Shown: positions 15,803 to 25,474 of the stretch, piece by piece
How positions within the stretch are numbered: position 1 is the stretch's first letter
Layout of the letters: the number at the start of each line of letters is the position of its first letter
From: Marinifilum sp. D737
GTDB taxonomy: Bacteria > Bacteroidota > Bacteroidia > Bacteroidales > Marinifilaceae
Direction: 5' to 3'
DNA length: 64,000 nucleotides
NCBI RefSeq assembly: GCF_026672275.1
Contig: NZ_JANQCD010000013.1
Span: 1 to 64,000, forward strand
Translations under genes and position numbers: made by a program
The notes under the pieces: generated by a model
What the model was told of the DNA's origin: nothing
Database searches by the model: none
Seen by the model: the letters and a program-made list of their open reading frames with translations, nothing else

Positions 15803-17347
15803 ATGAATAATCTTAATGATATAATATATATTGCACTTCGATATTATAAAGTAAAAATTACTTTTAATACTCTGGATAATTTATTGAAATCAAACTATAA
15901 ATTTCCTTCATTAATTGCTCTATCAGAGACATTCGAAGAGATTGGTGTTCAATCTGAAATTTATAAGCTACCATCAAGTGAATTCGAACATTTGGATCAA
16001 CCATTTATTGCTCAGCTAAGTGAATCAAAATCTGAGTTTGTATTCGTGAATAAAATAGATGATATTTATTTTTATTATCAAGATCAGAATAAAATATCAA
16101 AAAAAATAAAAAAGAAAGATGTTGTAAATGAATTTTCAGGACTTATAATTTTAATAGAATCTGTTATTAATGCAAAATTAAAATTTAAAAAAGAGTTTAA
16201 TCGTGAGAATATATTTAAATATAGTGGAGTAACCTTTTTTGCTTGCATTTTTTTTTACATACTTTTTTTAAACCAAATTAAGTTTGATACATTGAATTAT
16301 TTGACTTTCTCTATAATAGGTTTAAATATTATTGGATTTATCGTTTCAATCATTTTGGCTTCAGATAGTTATCGAGATGATAAAACTGTTTTTGGGGAGT
16401 TTTGTTATGTTAGTAAAAGAGTAAATTGCAAATCTGTAATTACATCTAAATATTCGTCTATAGATGGATTTTTAAGTATAGCGGATTTCTCAATGATTTA
16501 TTTTTTATCTCATTTAATTTTTCAAATTCTTTACCCATCATATTTAAACGTTCTAGCCTTCTATAGTTTATTAACATTAAGTGTAATTCCAATATCATTA
16601 TATTATCAGTTATTCAAAATTAAAAGTTTATGCATACTATGCTGTTCAGTATTGATTATTTTGATTGCAGAGTATATTTTGTGTAGAGATTTATTAGTTT
16701 TTGAGTTCGATAGGGTTATTTTTTTTGTATGGTTTCTTGTTATTATTTTGCTAGGTATAGTAATCACCTATTTTACCAAAACGATTAATTTATTACTGTT
16801 AGAAAATAAGATAATTAAACTTCAAAATATGAAGTTTAAGCGGAATCCAATTGTTTTAAAGAGTTTAATTTCTGGAGCAGATGATTTACATCATATTGAA
16901 GATATATTTAGATTTACAATAAAAAGAGGAGATGGAGCAGATAATATACTAGTAATTTTAAGCTTAAGTTGTGATAGTTGTTATGAGGAATTTAAGAATA
17001 TCATACAAATATCTAAAAGCAAAAAGAATATCAATATTAGTATAGTATTTACTATTAATGAATTGGAACCTTTAGGTGTTTTAAATTCATTATACTACAT
17101 AAACGAAAATAAAAGTCTTTATAAATTAATTGATGCTATCATTAGATGGTATGAAACTAAAAATTATAAAACCTGGTTGAGAAACCATCCGGTTCCATTA
17201 GATTATAATAAAATACATAATTTATGCACAGATAAATTTAATATTATACAGCAATTACAGGTAGAGAGATTGCCAAAAGTATATTATAATAATAAATTAT
17301 TACCAGTAGATTACAATGTAAGAGACTTAGAATATTTTATCGAATAA
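15803..17347 (+). CDS. C39-like / VKOR / thioredoxin fusion membrane protein
   Basis: 514 residues. The N-terminal about 120 residues resemble a C39 peptidase-like domain without the catalytic Cys motif. About five membrane helices (150-340) form a VKOR-type domain with loop cysteines C201 and C209 and the active pair C277/C280 (LCILCC). The C-terminus is thioredoxin-like with CDSC at 390-393. VKOR-thioredoxin fusions make disulfides with quinone as electron acceptor. Next to a two-Cys precursor the likely job is oxidising the exported peptide; the degenerate C39 part could hold the GG leader. Very AT-rich compared with the next gene. Confidence 0.82.
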   Translation: MNNLNDIIYIALRYYKVKITFNTLDNLLKSNYKFPSLIALSETFEEIGVQSEIYKLPSSEFEHLDQPFIAQLSESKSEFVFVNKIDDIYFYYQDQNKISKKIKKKDVVNEFSGLIILIESVINAKLKFKKEFNRENIFKYSGVTFFACIFFYILFLNQIKFDTLNYLTFSIIGLNIIGFIVSIILASDSYRDDKTVFGEFCYVSKRVNCKSVITSKYSSIDGFLSIADFSMIYFLSHLIFQILYPSYLNVLAFYSLLTLSVIPISLYYQLFKIKSLCILCCSVLIILIAEYILCRDLLVFEFDRVIFFVWFLVIILLGIVITYFTKTINLLLLENKIIKLQNMKFKRNPIVLKSLISGADDLHHIEDIFRFTIKRGDGADNILVILSLSCDSCYEEFKNIIQISKSKKNINISIVFTINELEPLGVLNSLYYINENKSLYKLIDAIIRWYETKNYKTWLRNHPVPLDYNKIHNLCTDKFNIIQQLQVERLPKVYYNNKLLPVDYNVRDLEYFIE

Positions 17348-17472
17348 TGAAATTAAAAAATCTAGATGCTTATATTAAAGCATTCCTTTTTTGTAGAGCA
17401 TTAAAGTTAATGTTCAAGTTTTTTGTTATCATTTTTACAAAATTATTTAATTTTGGTATGGTTATAATCTAA
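17347..17472 (+). CDS. Candidate coupled small hydrophobic peptide, 41 aa
   Basis: The start codon overlaps the VKOR-fusion stop as TAATG, and the frame stays open to a TAA at 17470-17472. The peptide starts MKLKNLDAYIKAFLFCRALK and continues as a basic, Phe-rich hydrophobic segment. It ends 11 bp before the ABC exporter. Coupling and the membrane-like composition favour a real product; AT-rich DNA and lack of a known family are against it. Confidence 0.35.
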   Translation: MKLKNLDAYIKAFLFCRALKLMFKFFVIIFTKLFNFGMVII

Positions 17473-17483
17473 TTCCTACTACC

Positions 17484-19691
17484 TTGAAAAAACGATTTCC
17501 ACACTTTCGACAGTTGGATGCCATGGATTGTGGCCCAACCTGTTTGCGCATGATTGCCAAGCATTATGGCAAGAATTACACTTTACAATCATTACGCGAT
17601 AAATCGCACATTACCCGCGAAGGTGTTTCGATGCTTGGTATTGCCGATGCTGCCGAAAGTATTGGAATGCGTAGTATGGGCGTTCGTATTTCTTTCGATC
17701 AGTTGGCGAAGGAGGCTCCACTTCCTGCAGTTTGCCACTGGGGACAAAACCACTTTGTGGTGGTGCACAAGGTAGAGGAGAAGCGCAATAAAACCATTGT
17801 TCATGTTGCCGATCCAGGATCAGGTTTGCTAAAATTTACCAAGGAGGAGTTCATTAAACAATGGGCAAGTACTCAAAGCCAGGGAGAGCTGAAAGGTTTG
17901 TGCTTGTTGTTGGAACCAACACCTGATTTTTACAGCAAAAATGGGGAAGAAGTTTCTCAGAAGAAAAGCATAGGTTTTCTGCTAAAATACCTAAAACCTT
18001 ATCGCAAATTCATGATTCAGCTGGTATTGGGGATGCTGTTTGGCTCTTTACTACAGCTGATTTTTCCATTTCTTACCCAATCCATTGTCGATATTGGGAT
18101 CAACACCCAAAACCTGAGTTTTATTTACCTGGTATTGATTGCTCAGTTGGTATTGTTCATTTCCAGAATGTCGGTAGAGTTTATCCGCTCCTGGATTTTA
18201 CTGCACATTTCAACTCGAATAAATATTTCTTTGATATCCGATTTCCTAATCAAGTTGATGAAGTTGCCTATAGGCTTTTTCGATATTAAAATGATTGGGG
18301 ATTTGTTGCAAAGGATTCAAGATCATACCCGTATAGAAAACTTCCTAACGTCATCAACATTAAACGTGTTGTTCTCCATGGTCAACCTGGTAATTTTTGG
18401 TATTGTATTGGCAATTTACGATATGCAAATATTCCTGGTTTTCATGTTAGGATCTGCATTATATATACTTTGGGTGAATTTATTTTTGCGAAAACGAAGG
18501 GAATTGGATGGAAAACGATTTGCTCAAATGTCGAGCAATCAGAACTCATTGGTGCAGTTGATCACCGGAATGCAGGAGATTAAACTGAACAACTGCGAAA
18601 AACAAAAACGATGGGAGTGGGAGCAAATTCAGGCAGAATTGTTCCAGGTTCGAACCAAAGGATTGGCTTTAAATCAGTATCAAATTTCCGGTTCGGTATT
18701 CTTTAACGAAACCAAGAATATCATTATCACTTTCCTGGCAGCAAAAGCGGTTTTAGACGGAGGAATGACACTGGGTATGATGTTGGCGGTTCAATACATC
18801 ATTGGTCAGTTGAACTCTCCGCTTGATAATTTAGTTCAGGTAATTCACTCATGGCAGGATGCAAAAATCTCTTTGGAGCGTTTGGGTGAAATTCACGAAA
18901 TGAAGGAAGAGGAGGATGTAAAAGATCAGAAACTTACAGAAATCCCTGATGAGAAAACCATTGACATTGAAAATGTTTGTTTCCAGTACGAAGGACCGCA
19001 TTCAGAAATGGTTTTGAATGATGTAAACCTAAAAGTAGAAGAAGGAAAAACTACTGCAATTGTAGGAGCATCGGGTAGTGGAAAAACGACATTAATTAAG
19101 CTCATGTTGGGATTTTATCCAACTACGAAAGGAAGAATTTCGCTTGGTGGAACAACAATAGAAAATTATAGCTCGGCAATGTGGCGTCAAAACTGTGGGG
19201 TAGTAATGCAGGATGGCTTCATTTTCTCGGATACCATTGCCAAGAACATTGCCGTTGGGGTTGAGCATATCGATAAAAAGAGATTGTTGTATGCGGTTCA
19301 GGTAGCTTGTATCGACCAGTTTATTGAAAATTTACCTTTGCGATACAATACCAATATTGGAGCCAATGGTCATGGATTAAGCCAGGGACAAAAGCAAAGA
19401 ATATTGATTGCGAGAGCGGTGTATAAAAATCCTGAATTCTTGTTCTTCGATGAAGCAACCAATGCCTTGGATGCTAACAATGAATTGGCAATTATGGAAA
19501 ATCTTGATGAATTTAACAAAGGCAGAACCGTTGTGGTTGTAGCGCATAGATTAAGTACCGTAAGAAATGCAGATAAAATTATAGTACTTGAGAAAGGTGA
19601 AATTGTTGAGCAAGGTACACACCAAGAACTAACAAGCTTGGAGGGTAAGTATTATCAGTTGGTTAAAAATCAGCTTGAACTGGGTAACTGA
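17484..19691 (+). CDS. Peptidase C39-containing ABC exporter for GG-leader peptides
   Basis: 735 residues: C39 peptidase (1-140) with catalytic C16 (AMDCGPTC), H90 and D110; five to six membrane helices (about 165-440); and an ATPase with Walker A GASGSGKTT (near 528), signature LSQGQKQR and Walker B FLFFDEAT (near 652). This family cleaves after Gly-Gly and exports the core. The start is TTG at 17484, which places the peptidase motif at the usual distance from the N-terminus. It pairs with the HlyD gene downstream. Codon use is less AT-rich than in the four preceding genes. Confidence 0.95.
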   Translation: MKKRFPHFRQLDAMDCGPTCLRMIAKHYGKNYTLQSLRDKSHITREGVSMLGIADAAESIGMRSMGVRISFDQLAKEAPLPAVCHWGQNHFVVVHKVEEKRNKTIVHVADPGSGLLKFTKEEFIKQWASTQSQGELKGLCLLLEPTPDFYSKNGEEVSQKKSIGFLLKYLKPYRKFMIQLVLGMLFGSLLQLIFPFLTQSIVDIGINTQNLSFIYLVLIAQLVLFISRMSVEFIRSWILLHISTRINISLISDFLIKLMKLPIGFFDIKMIGDLLQRIQDHTRIENFLTSSTLNVLFSMVNLVIFGIVLAIYDMQIFLVFMLGSALYILWVNLFLRKRRELDGKRFAQMSSNQNSLVQLITGMQEIKLNNCEKQKRWEWEQIQAELFQVRTKGLALNQYQISGSVFFNETKNIIITFLAAKAVLDGGMTLGMMLAVQYIIGQLNSPLDNLVQVIHSWQDAKISLERLGEIHEMKEEEDVKDQKLTEIPDEKTIDIENVCFQYEGPHSEMVLNDVNLKVEEGKTTAIVGASGSGKTTLIKLMLGFYPTTKGRISLGGTTIENYSSAMWRQNCGVVMQDGFIFSDTIAKNIAVGVEHIDKKRLLYAVQVACIDQFIENLPLRYNTNIGANGHGLSQGQKQRILIARAVYKNPEFLFFDEATNALDANNELAIMENLDEFNKGRTVVVVAHRLSTVRNADKIIVLEKGEIVEQGTHQELTSLEGKYYQLVKNQLELGN

Positions 19692-19803
19692 TAAATCTCA
19701 AACTCCTAAATTGGCTTTAATTGGAGCTGCAAGTTTTGATCCCCTTTCGGGGATTTAGGGGTAAGAAAACTAATTTGATTCATAATAATTTGCGTCAATA
19801 AAA

Positions 19804-21111
19804 ATGTCTAAAATGGAAAAGGATCCCAATATAGAATTAAGATCAGACGAAGTAAAAGAGATACTTGGAAGAGTTCCAAACTGGATTATTAGAAGTGGTA
19901 CAACTTTGTTTTTTGTTGTGATTGCTGCCGTTGTTATTGGTAGTTATTTTTTCCGATATCCGGATATTATTGATTCAAGATTGGTATTAACTACACTAAA
20001 TCCTCCTGCTGAATTGGTAGCTCGATCAAGCGGAAAAATACAGGAATTGTATGTGAAAGATAATGAAGCTGTAAAAGAGGGAAGCCTGTTGGCCATTATT
20101 GAGAACCCTGCATTTAATGAGGATATTTTTGAGCTAAAGGAAAAACTGGAAACTTTTCAAGGTCACCTAACGGGAGCCGAAAATGTGAATGCTGAAATTG
20201 TAGAGGGTACATTCAGGCTTGGTGAGGTACAAACCTATTACAATACCTTTTTAAAATCGTGCGTTGATTATCAACGGTTTTTTGAATTAGAGTACTATGA
20301 CAGGAAAATTGACTCTTACAAGAAGCAGATAAGCAAATACAATATGTATTACGATCGGCAATATCAGCAAAAGAAAATATTGGAGAGTGAATTGGCAATA
20401 TCTAAAAAACAATACGAGAGGGATTCTTCATTATTTCAAAGAGGCGTAATTGCACAACAAAACTTCCAGAATTCAAAGAAAAAGTTCCTTGAGAGTTCGT
20501 ATTCTTTTCATGGAGCAAGATCTGCATTAGCTTCTACTCAAATCAATATATCTAACGTTGAGCAGCAGATTATCGACCTTGAATTGAAGAAGGAGAGAGA
20601 GAGAGAGGATCTTCAGAATTTAATGATTCACTCTTTTGATCAATTAAAAGCTCAAATTGATATTTGGGAGCAAAAATATCTCATTAAAACTCCAATTGAT
20701 GGTAAGGTAACCTTTAATAAGTTTTACAGTTCGAATCAGAATGTTAAAACAGGTGATAGAGTATTTACCGTACTTCCTAATGATTCAACAAAAATTGTTG
20801 CTAGAGTTGAATTAGGCATGCGAGATGCAGGTAAAGTAAAAGTTGGGCAAAGAGTGAATATAAAACTCGATAATTATCCTTATCTTGAATATGGGATGCT
20901 GGAAGGGACGATACAATCTATCTCAAAGGTGCCGGAAAATCAAAAATATACTCTCGATGTTAACTTGTCAAATGGTTTGGTTACGAATATCGGAACCGAA
21001 TTACAGTTTGCTCAGGATAGTGAGGGTAAAGCGGAGATTATCACAGAAAATCTTCGATTACTACAACGAATTTTTAATCCAATACGAGCATTGTTAAAAG
21101 AACGTTTGTAA
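19804..21111 (+). CDS. HlyD-family membrane fusion protein
   Basis: 435 residues with one N-terminal membrane helix (about 30-55), a lipoyl-like half (ARSSGKIQELYVKDNEAVKEG), a long alpha hairpin (about 110-300), the second half (IKTPIDGKVTF) and a beta-barrel region. It bridges the ABC exporter to the outer membrane channel. No TolC-like gene is nearby, so a shared outer-membrane protein is likely. It lies 112 bp after the exporter gene. Confidence 0.92.
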   Translation: MSKMEKDPNIELRSDEVKEILGRVPNWIIRSGTTLFFVVIAAVVIGSYFFRYPDIIDSRLVLTTLNPPAELVARSSGKIQELYVKDNEAVKEGSLLAIIENPAFNEDIFELKEKLETFQGHLTGAENVNAEIVEGTFRLGEVQTYYNTFLKSCVDYQRFFELEYYDRKIDSYKKQISKYNMYYDRQYQQKKILESELAISKKQYERDSSLFQRGVIAQQNFQNSKKKFLESSYSFHGARSALASTQINISNVEQQIIDLELKKEREREDLQNLMIHSFDQLKAQIDIWEQKYLIKTPIDGKVTFNKFYSSNQNVKTGDRVFTVLPNDSTKIVARVELGMRDAGKVKVGQRVNIKLDNYPYLEYGMLEGTIQSISKVPENQKYTLDVNLSNGLVTNIGTELQFAQDSEGKAEIITENLRLLQRIFNPIRALLKERL

Positions 21112-21141
21112 GTTCCTGTCCCGTAAATTAGAATTGGTGAT

Positions 21142-22092
21142 ATGAAAGAACTTGCAGTTGGAATTGATATTGGTGGTACACATACTGTTTATGGCTTGGT
21201 AGACAAGTTAGGCAATTGTCTGGCCCAGAATAGGATGTATACCAGGGATTTCGATACATTTTCCGACTTTGTTTCTACTCTTTCAAGAAGAATTAAGTCT
21301 CTGGAAATACCAAATCAAACAAATTTTAAAGTAATTGGAATTGGTGTAGGTGCGCCTAATGCTGACTATAAGAAACAAACAATCGAAAATGCATCAAACC
21401 TTTCGTGGGAAGGGATTTTGCCACTAGGTAATTTACTTCGTGAGAATTTCGGTTTGCCGGTGAAAGTTACTAATGATGCAAATGCATCGGCTATGGCTGA
21501 GATGATTTATGGTGGTGCAGTGGGTATGAAAAACTTTATGGTTTTGACCCTTGGGACTGGTTTGGGTAGTGGAATTGTTGTTAATAGCGAGATTGTATAT
21601 GGTCATTCGGGTTTTGCTGGCGAATTGGGGCACATTATAGCTTGTCCAGAAGGCAGGCAGTGCGGATGTGGAAGATATGGTTGTTTGGAAACGTATGTTT
21701 CCGCTACAGGTATCAAAAGAACTGTAAGTAAGTTACTAGCCAAGTATTCTTTTAAAAGCGAGTTAAGAGGAATTCCTTTTAATCGTATGAGTGCAAAAAA
21801 ACTTGCCGACGCAGCTTATAGAGGTGATGAAATTGCATTGGAATCATTTGAATATACCGGAAAAATACTTGGAATAGCATTGGCTAATGTTGTGGCAATT
21901 AATAATCCTGAGGCAATTTTTTTAGCTGGAGGATTATCAAAAGCCGGAGAATTGTTATTAAAGCCTACTCAACATCATATGGAAGAAAACTTACTATCCG
22001 TTTATAAAGGAAAAACCATTCTGAAAATAACTTCGGTTAATGGAAATTCTGGGATTTTAGGTTCAGCTGCTTTGATATGGAATCTTGTTTAA
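21142..22092 (+). CDS. ROK family sugar kinase (glucokinase-like)
   Basis: 316 residues. The ATP-binding motif DIGGTHT is at the N-terminus. The ROK zinc site and signature CPEGRQCGCGRYGCLETY is near 170-187, and NDANASAMAE near 113-122 holds the catalytic Asp. It phosphorylates a hexose with ATP; glucose is likely but specificity is not certain. No N-terminal HTH, so it is a kinase rather than a repressor. Confidence 0.9.
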   Translation: MKELAVGIDIGGTHTVYGLVDKLGNCLAQNRMYTRDFDTFSDFVSTLSRRIKSLEIPNQTNFKVIGIGVGAPNADYKKQTIENASNLSWEGILPLGNLLRENFGLPVKVTNDANASAMAEMIYGGAVGMKNFMVLTLGTGLGSGIVVNSEIVYGHSGFAGELGHIIACPEGRQCGCGRYGCLETYVSATGIKRTVSKLLAKYSFKSELRGIPFNRMSAKKLADAAYRGDEIALESFEYTGKILGIALANVVAINNPEAIFLAGGLSKAGELLLKPTQHHMEENLLSVYKGKTILKITSVNGNSGILGSAALIWNLV

Positions 22093-22139
22093 TTATTTGT
22101 AGCTTTGGTTTACACTCTATTAAAGCCAGTCAATTATAA

Positions 22140-23126
22140 ATGAGCCTTCGATTCATTAGCATTATTCTTATTTTATTAACGAGCAAATCTTATGCTCAAA
22201 AAAATGTAGATCCGTTTCCAACCCATAATCAAAGTCCATTAATTCATTTTTTTGGATTACCGCATCATCATGGAGGGAAGGTTTTGTCTAAAAATGATTT
22301 TACATTTGGTAATTATCTTAATGTAGCAAACAATGCGACGTCTTCCCAACTACTCACGGAAGCCATATATCTGGATGGTGAGATGTACCGTAATGATTTA
22401 GTTTTGAGGTATGGTTTATTAAATTACCTACAAATAGAGTTGAATATTCCTCTTATACGCCATTCAACAGGAGTGATGGATCCAATAATTAGCGGATGGC
22501 ATCAAACATTTGGCCTACCAGGTAAAGCAAGAGAAATAATGACTAATTTTAACCTTACCTATTTGTATAGCGAGAATGAAGAGACTCATATTTTAATGAA
22601 TGAGAGCAAATTGAAATTTGGTGATATTGCTTTGAAATTGGATGTGCCTTTGATAAAAAATAAAAAGAACTTATTATCCCTTAGTGCTTTTTACAAGTTT
22701 TCTACAGGGGATAAAAAGCAACTAATAGGAAGTGGTACCAATGATATTGGAATTCAATTCTCAGGTAGAATTTTACCCAGGTTTGAAAAAAAAACATTTA
22801 ACTGGTTTTATTCAGCAGGATATATGCATATTGGTTCAGGAGCTCTTTTATCTGATATTGTCACCAGGAATATTGTGTTTGGAAGTGTTGGAAGTGCTTT
22901 TGATTTAAGCAAAAGTTGGGTTCCAAAGCTTCAGTTTGATTTTCATTCAGGATTTTATAAAAAATCAGCTACCAGACAGTTGGGTAGAGAATCCATTCAA
23001 TTCGTATTAGGAACTGATTATTTTATTTCGGATAATTTAAATATATCACTCTCTTTTTCAGAGGATTTAATCGTAAATACTGCACCGGATTTTGTATTGC
23101 AATTTGGTGTTTCATATAAACTTTAA
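22140..23126 (+). CDS. Outer-membrane DUF3187-like protein
   Basis: 328 residues with a signal peptide ending SYAQ. The rest alternates beta strands with the pattern of an outer-membrane barrel and ends FVLQFGVSYKL, with an aromatic-rich last strand. The segment ISGWHQTFGLPGKAR resembles DUF3187 proteins. The cargo is unknown. It lies 12 bp before the YccF gene. Confidence 0.65.
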   Translation: MSLRFISIILILLTSKSYAQKNVDPFPTHNQSPLIHFFGLPHHHGGKVLSKNDFTFGNYLNVANNATSSQLLTEAIYLDGEMYRNDLVLRYGLLNYLQIELNIPLIRHSTGVMDPIISGWHQTFGLPGKAREIMTNFNLTYLYSENEETHILMNESKLKFGDIALKLDVPLIKNKKNLLSLSAFYKFSTGDKKQLIGSGTNDIGIQFSGRILPRFEKKTFNWFYSAGYMHIGSGALLSDIVTRNIVFGSVGSAFDLSKSWVPKLQFDFHSGFYKKSATRQLGRESIQFVLGTDYFISDNLNISLSFSEDLIVNTAPDFVLQFGVSYKL

Positions 23127-23138
23127 CCCATTACAATT

Positions 23139-23507
23139 ATGAGTATTATTGGAAATATTATTTGGATCATTTTTGGAGGCCTTTTTATCTTCTTTGAATA
23201 TTTAATTGCTGGCCTTTTAATGTGCTTCACCATTGTTGGAATTCCTTTTGGAATTAAAATTATGCAATTATCCATTTTGGGATTGGCACCTTTTGGTCAG
23301 AAAGTTGAGTACAACGATCATGCTGGAGGATGCCTGAGCATTATTTTGAATGTGATTTGGATTTTTATTGGAGGCTTGTGGATCGCATTAACGCATTTGG
23401 TATTTGCTTTGATTTTTGCAATAACCATTATTGGAATTCCTTTCGCTGTTCAGCATGTAAAATTAGCTGGTTTTGCTCTTACACCTTTCGGAAAAAGTAT
23501 TCGATAG
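23139..23507 (+). CDS. YccF domain inner-membrane protein
   Basis: 122 residues with two related halves. Each half has the pattern NIIWIIFGGL...GIPFGIKIMQL...APFG / NVIWIFIGGL...GIPFAVQHVKL...TPFG, the YccF repeat. About four membrane helices. Function not known for the family. Confidence 0.85.
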   Translation: MSIIGNIIWIIFGGLFIFFEYLIAGLLMCFTIVGIPFGIKIMQLSILGLAPFGQKVEYNDHAGGCLSIILNVIWIFIGGLWIALTHLVFALIFAITIIGIPFAVQHVKLAGFALTPFGKSIR

Positions 23508-23512
23508 TTTAA

Positions 23513-23773
23513 AAACACAAAGTTTTATAAAAAGAAATATCCCGGCCGGAGAGGCACGGGATAATCACAAAATACTTAAACAACAAACACTAACATAAAC
23601 GTTCCTTAACGCGTATGGAGAGCAAATGTGAGAAAAATTTTTTGGATATGAAAATGATTCGGTCTTTATAATGTCAAAAATATCAAATACTTACACCGAA
23701 AACGTTTGTATGAACCTTATTTATTTTCAATTTAAATACTGACAAGTCTTTTTTTCGATAAAAAATATGAAAT
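23513..23773. other. Non-coding region before the parS-like site
   Basis: The sequence holds a GC-rich stretch (CCCGGCCGGAGAGGCACGGG, 23542-23561) whose ends can pair weakly. No gene was found. Together with the promoter and the parS-like site it forms a 380-bp intergenic region. Confidence 0.4.
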
Positions 23774-23789
23774 TGCTCCACGTGGAACA
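23774..23789. promoter_or_regulatory. parS-like ParB binding site
   Basis: TGCTCCACGTGGAACA has 1 mismatch to the palindrome TGTTCCACGTGGAACA, a known chromosomal parS form. ParB spreads from such sites to organise origin segregation. It lies in non-coding DNA, and a second copy is at 37053. Confidence 0.7.
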
Positions 23790-23855
23790 TTCTTTAAATC
23801 TTTTCTGATTCATTTTCAGTTGGTTTACAATAATGCTATAAATCGTATTTTCTAA

Positions 23856-23863
23856 TATCTTTG
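23856..23863 (+). promoter_or_regulatory. Candidate -7 element for the flippase gene
   Basis: TATCTTTG fits TAnnTTTG, 28 bp before the TTG start codon. No good -33 box is seen. Confidence 0.4.
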
Positions 23864-23890
23864 CATTTTTAATCAAAATATTGCACAAAA

Positions 23891-25366
23891 TTGAATCCTC
23901 TTAAGAAACTTGCTGGCGAAACAGCCATTTATGGCGTAAGCTCCATTGTTGGTCGATTTTTAAATTGGTTATTATTTCCAGTCTACACCTATATTTTTGC
24001 ACCTGATGAGTATGGGATTGTGGCTAATTTAATGTCGTATGTGGCTTTATTTTTAGTGCTTCTTACCTACGGGATGGAAACCGGCTATTTCCGTTTTGCA
24101 AACAAGGAAGGCAAGGCAGAAATCACATTTACAACCGGATTCTTAAGTTTAAGTTCATCCACACTTGTTTTTTGGCTACTGATTTTTGTTTTTTTAAATC
24201 CATTGGCCGATTATTTACAAATATCAGAACACAAAGAGTATATAGTATTGTTGTCAGCTACATTGGGTTTAGATGCCATAACAGCCTTGCCGTTTGCTAA
24301 ACTAAGACTACAGAATAGAGCTTTCCGCTATGCGGGACTTAAGCTCATAAATATATTCGTTAATGTAGGTATTAACTTGTTTTTCTTGGTTTTATGTCCT
24401 TGGATTCATGAAAAATTCCCGAATATTCCAATCGAATCCATATGGAATCCTAATATTGGTGTAGGCTATATATTTATCGCATACTGTGTAGCTTCTGTGA
24501 TCAACTTTTTATTGTTATTGCCAGATCTTAAATCTGTAAAATTTAAAATGGACTCTAGCTTACTTAAGGAGATTTTATCTTATTCCTGGCCAATATTAAT
24601 CGTAAGTGTTTGTGGTCAGATCAATTTAAATTTGGATAAGATGTTAATGCCGAACCTGATTCCGGAAGCCATGGATCCAATGTATCAAACGGGGATTTAT
24701 GGTGCGAATTACAAGTTGGCAGTTATCATGACCTTATTTATACAAGCATTCAGATATGCATTTGAACCTTTCTTTTTTGCACAAGCAAAGCAGGAAAATT
24801 CAAAGCAGGTTTATGCTGACGTGTTGAAGTATTTTACCCTATTCTGTTTATTGATTTTCTTAGGTGTAATGTTTTACATAGACATTGTAAAACTACTGAT
24901 TAAATCGAATTATCATGAGGGCTTAAGCATTGTTCCTTATGTGCTTCTTGGGAATTTGTTCTTTGGTGTTTTCTTTTCTTTATCTCTTTGGTACAAGTTA
25001 AGCGATAAAACAAAATATGGAGCAATTATGGCTATTATTGGATCGGTAATTACCATCGTTCTAAATATTATTCTGGTTCCTAAAATTGGTTATCAGGGAG
25101 CTGCTTATGCAGTGTTTATTTGCTTCGGTATAATGATGGTTGTTTCCTATTTATTGGGACAAAAACATTATCCAGTTCCATACGATATTAAAAGAATCCT
25201 TTTCTATTTCATTTTTGCAATGGTTCTTTTTGCATTGGGTTCTCAAATAACAATTGAAAATCAATGGCTTAAAATGCTTGCGAAGACACCGCTATTATTG
25301 GTTTTTATTGCCCTTGTAATTCAAAAAGAACAATTATGGCAAATGCTGAAAAAGCGCTCAAAATAA
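23891..25366 (+). CDS. Polysaccharide flippase (MOP superfamily)
   Basis: 491 residues with about 12-14 membrane helices spread evenly. The N-terminus KKLAGETAIYGVSSIVGRFLNWLLFPVYT is typical of Wzx-like flippases. It flips lipid-linked glycans across the inner membrane. The start codon is TTG. It heads the envelope gene run that continues to 34 kb. Substrate unknown. Confidence 0.9.
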   Translation: MNPLKKLAGETAIYGVSSIVGRFLNWLLFPVYTYIFAPDEYGIVANLMSYVALFLVLLTYGMETGYFRFANKEGKAEITFTTGFLSLSSSTLVFWLLIFVFLNPLADYLQISEHKEYIVLLSATLGLDAITALPFAKLRLQNRAFRYAGLKLINIFVNVGINLFFLVLCPWIHEKFPNIPIESIWNPNIGVGYIFIAYCVASVINFLLLLPDLKSVKFKMDSSLLKEILSYSWPILIVSVCGQINLNLDKMLMPNLIPEAMDPMYQTGIYGANYKLAVIMTLFIQAFRYAFEPFFFAQAKQENSKQVYADVLKYFTLFCLLIFLGVMFYIDIVKLLIKSNYHEGLSIVPYVLLGNLFFGVFFSLSLWYKLSDKTKYGAIMAIIGSVITIVLNIILVPKIGYQGAAYAVFICFGIMMVVSYLLGQKHYPVPYDIKRILFYFIFAMVLFALGSQITIENQWLKMLAKTPLLLVFIALVIQKEQLWQMLKKRSK

Positions 25367-25474
25367 ATAAAAACCACACTTTCTTAATCGCTAATTTATC
25401 TTTCATAAGAGAGATGAATAATGTATCTTAGCCAATCGATAAAATAGAGTGTAAAAACTTCAAAATAAAAGCAC

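Noticed and set aside
17592-17804. 70-aa minus-strand frame inside the ABC exporter
   Set aside because: Opposite to the conserved C39 peptidase region; no independent start signals or family.
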